Source: Glaciozyma antarctica PI12 | Lineage: Eukaryota; Basidiomycota; Microbotryomycetes; Kriegeriales; Camptobasidiaceae | Length of the DNA: 64,000 nt | Reading direction: 5' to 3' | Assembly (NCBI GenBank): GCA_002917775.1 | Contig: KZ627147.1 | Span: forward strand, 608,843 to 672,842 | Shown here: piece after piece, positions 63,901 to 64,000 of the stretch | Layout: each line of letters opens with the position of its first letter | How positions within the stretch are numbered: position 1 is the stretch's first letter | Position numbers and translations under genes: made by a program | Notes under the pieces: model-generated | What the model saw: the letters and a program-made list of their open reading frames with translations, nothing else | Told to the model about the DNA's origin: nothing | The model's database searches: none

Positions 63901-64000
63901 ACCAAGAAGTCTCTGCGATCAGCTTCTTCCAAGCGAACAACAACCCCGTCGCTCTTGCGACGCTCGGAGATTTTGCGGAGGGTCGCAGCAATGTTCTTTC
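60957..64000 (+). CDS. DUF3712 membrane protein, Tag1-like, N-terminal part
   Basis: Starts MWSNRDDPPLAGIAVPRPAR at 60957 and runs off the window after many exons. A cytosolic basic/acidic region is followed by one membrane span (LLGIPIVVITLVIIIFPVLR) and then a long luminal part built of repeated beta-rich units: VSTANITFATNESFVLTLEG, ATLYFERPVRVYWI, EEFTWRLKSESVQAKAFSFI, ISIAVSTKLTNPSAFGVEIG, LNVPLASPTGRISPITGITI, GTFALPFGFSLDIVQLSNSF, LDLTVGDVTFQLFNGDSFLG, LKIGYQEVSAISFFQANNNP. This is the fungal DUF3712 pattern, as in yeast Tag1, a vacuolar membrane protein that helps end autophagy. Introns of about 45-60 bases separate the units and the frame closes wherever I joined exons. The start is the first ATG in frame. 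Vacuolar location is inferred from the family. Confidence 0.85.

Overview
The window reads as nuclear DNA of a basidiomycete yeast, most likely a red yeast of the Pucciniomycotina (Rhodotorula/Rhodosporidium/Sporobolomyces type). The DNA is GC-rich and gene-dense. Genes lie on both strands and are cut by many introns of about 45-60 bases. Donors are mostly GTGCGT or GTGAGT, there is a CTGAC or CTAAC branch site, and acceptors are often CGCAG. Housekeeping genes (CDC50-type P4-ATPase subunit, SmD2, alternative NADH dehydrogenase, a PCS60-type ligase) have clear fungal signatures. I found no prokaryotic features, CRISPR array, rRNA or tRNA. The lineage is inferred from gene structure only.

Layout. 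0-3 kb: the N-terminal part of a Ser/Pro-rich protein (minus strand), then a dispersed repeat that carries a sequence gap. 3-13.3 kb: a PA-TM-RING ubiquitin ligase, a frame-disrupted BTB-like gene, a CDC50 gene with a 760-base intron, a short-chain dehydrogenase, a small I9-type inhibitor, an unresolved stretch, and SMD2. 13.7-25 kb: a coiled-coil RING protein, an HSF-type DNA-binding protein, a MATH-BTB protein and a large BTB protein. 25.8-27.1 kb: a second, inverted copy of the repeat, also holding a gap. 27.4-40.4 kb: a Ser/Pro-rich protein, two tandem paralogous F-box genes that both look broken, a chromo-shadow-only protein, an EF-hand type-II NADH dehydrogenase, and a broken F-box/leucine-rich gene. 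41-45.4 kb: a probable mitochondrial membrane protein and an unrecognised gene. 45.5-55.3 kb: an inverted duplication of a drug-efflux-type MFS transporter plus about 200 bases of downstream sequence. Its spacer holds an F-box/LRR gene and a peroxisomal acyl/oxalyl-CoA ligase with a PTS1-like AKL end. 55.3-60.9 kb: gene-poor, with coding-like fragments. 60.96 kb to the end: the start of a large DUF3712 membrane protein resembling the Tag1 type.

Three themes stand out. First, ubiquitin E3s and substrate adaptors are over-represented: RING twice, MATH-BTB, BTB twice and F-box four times. Second, many otherwise good genes carry exactly one single-base frame error. This points to residual assembly errors, whereas the F-box genes at 29.9-34.7 and 39.4-40.4 kb carry several lesions and look genuinely decayed. 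Third, two inverted duplications shape the region: the gap-bearing repeat pair and the MFS pair. All splice models are hand-built; where exons join in frame over the whole gene I say so.
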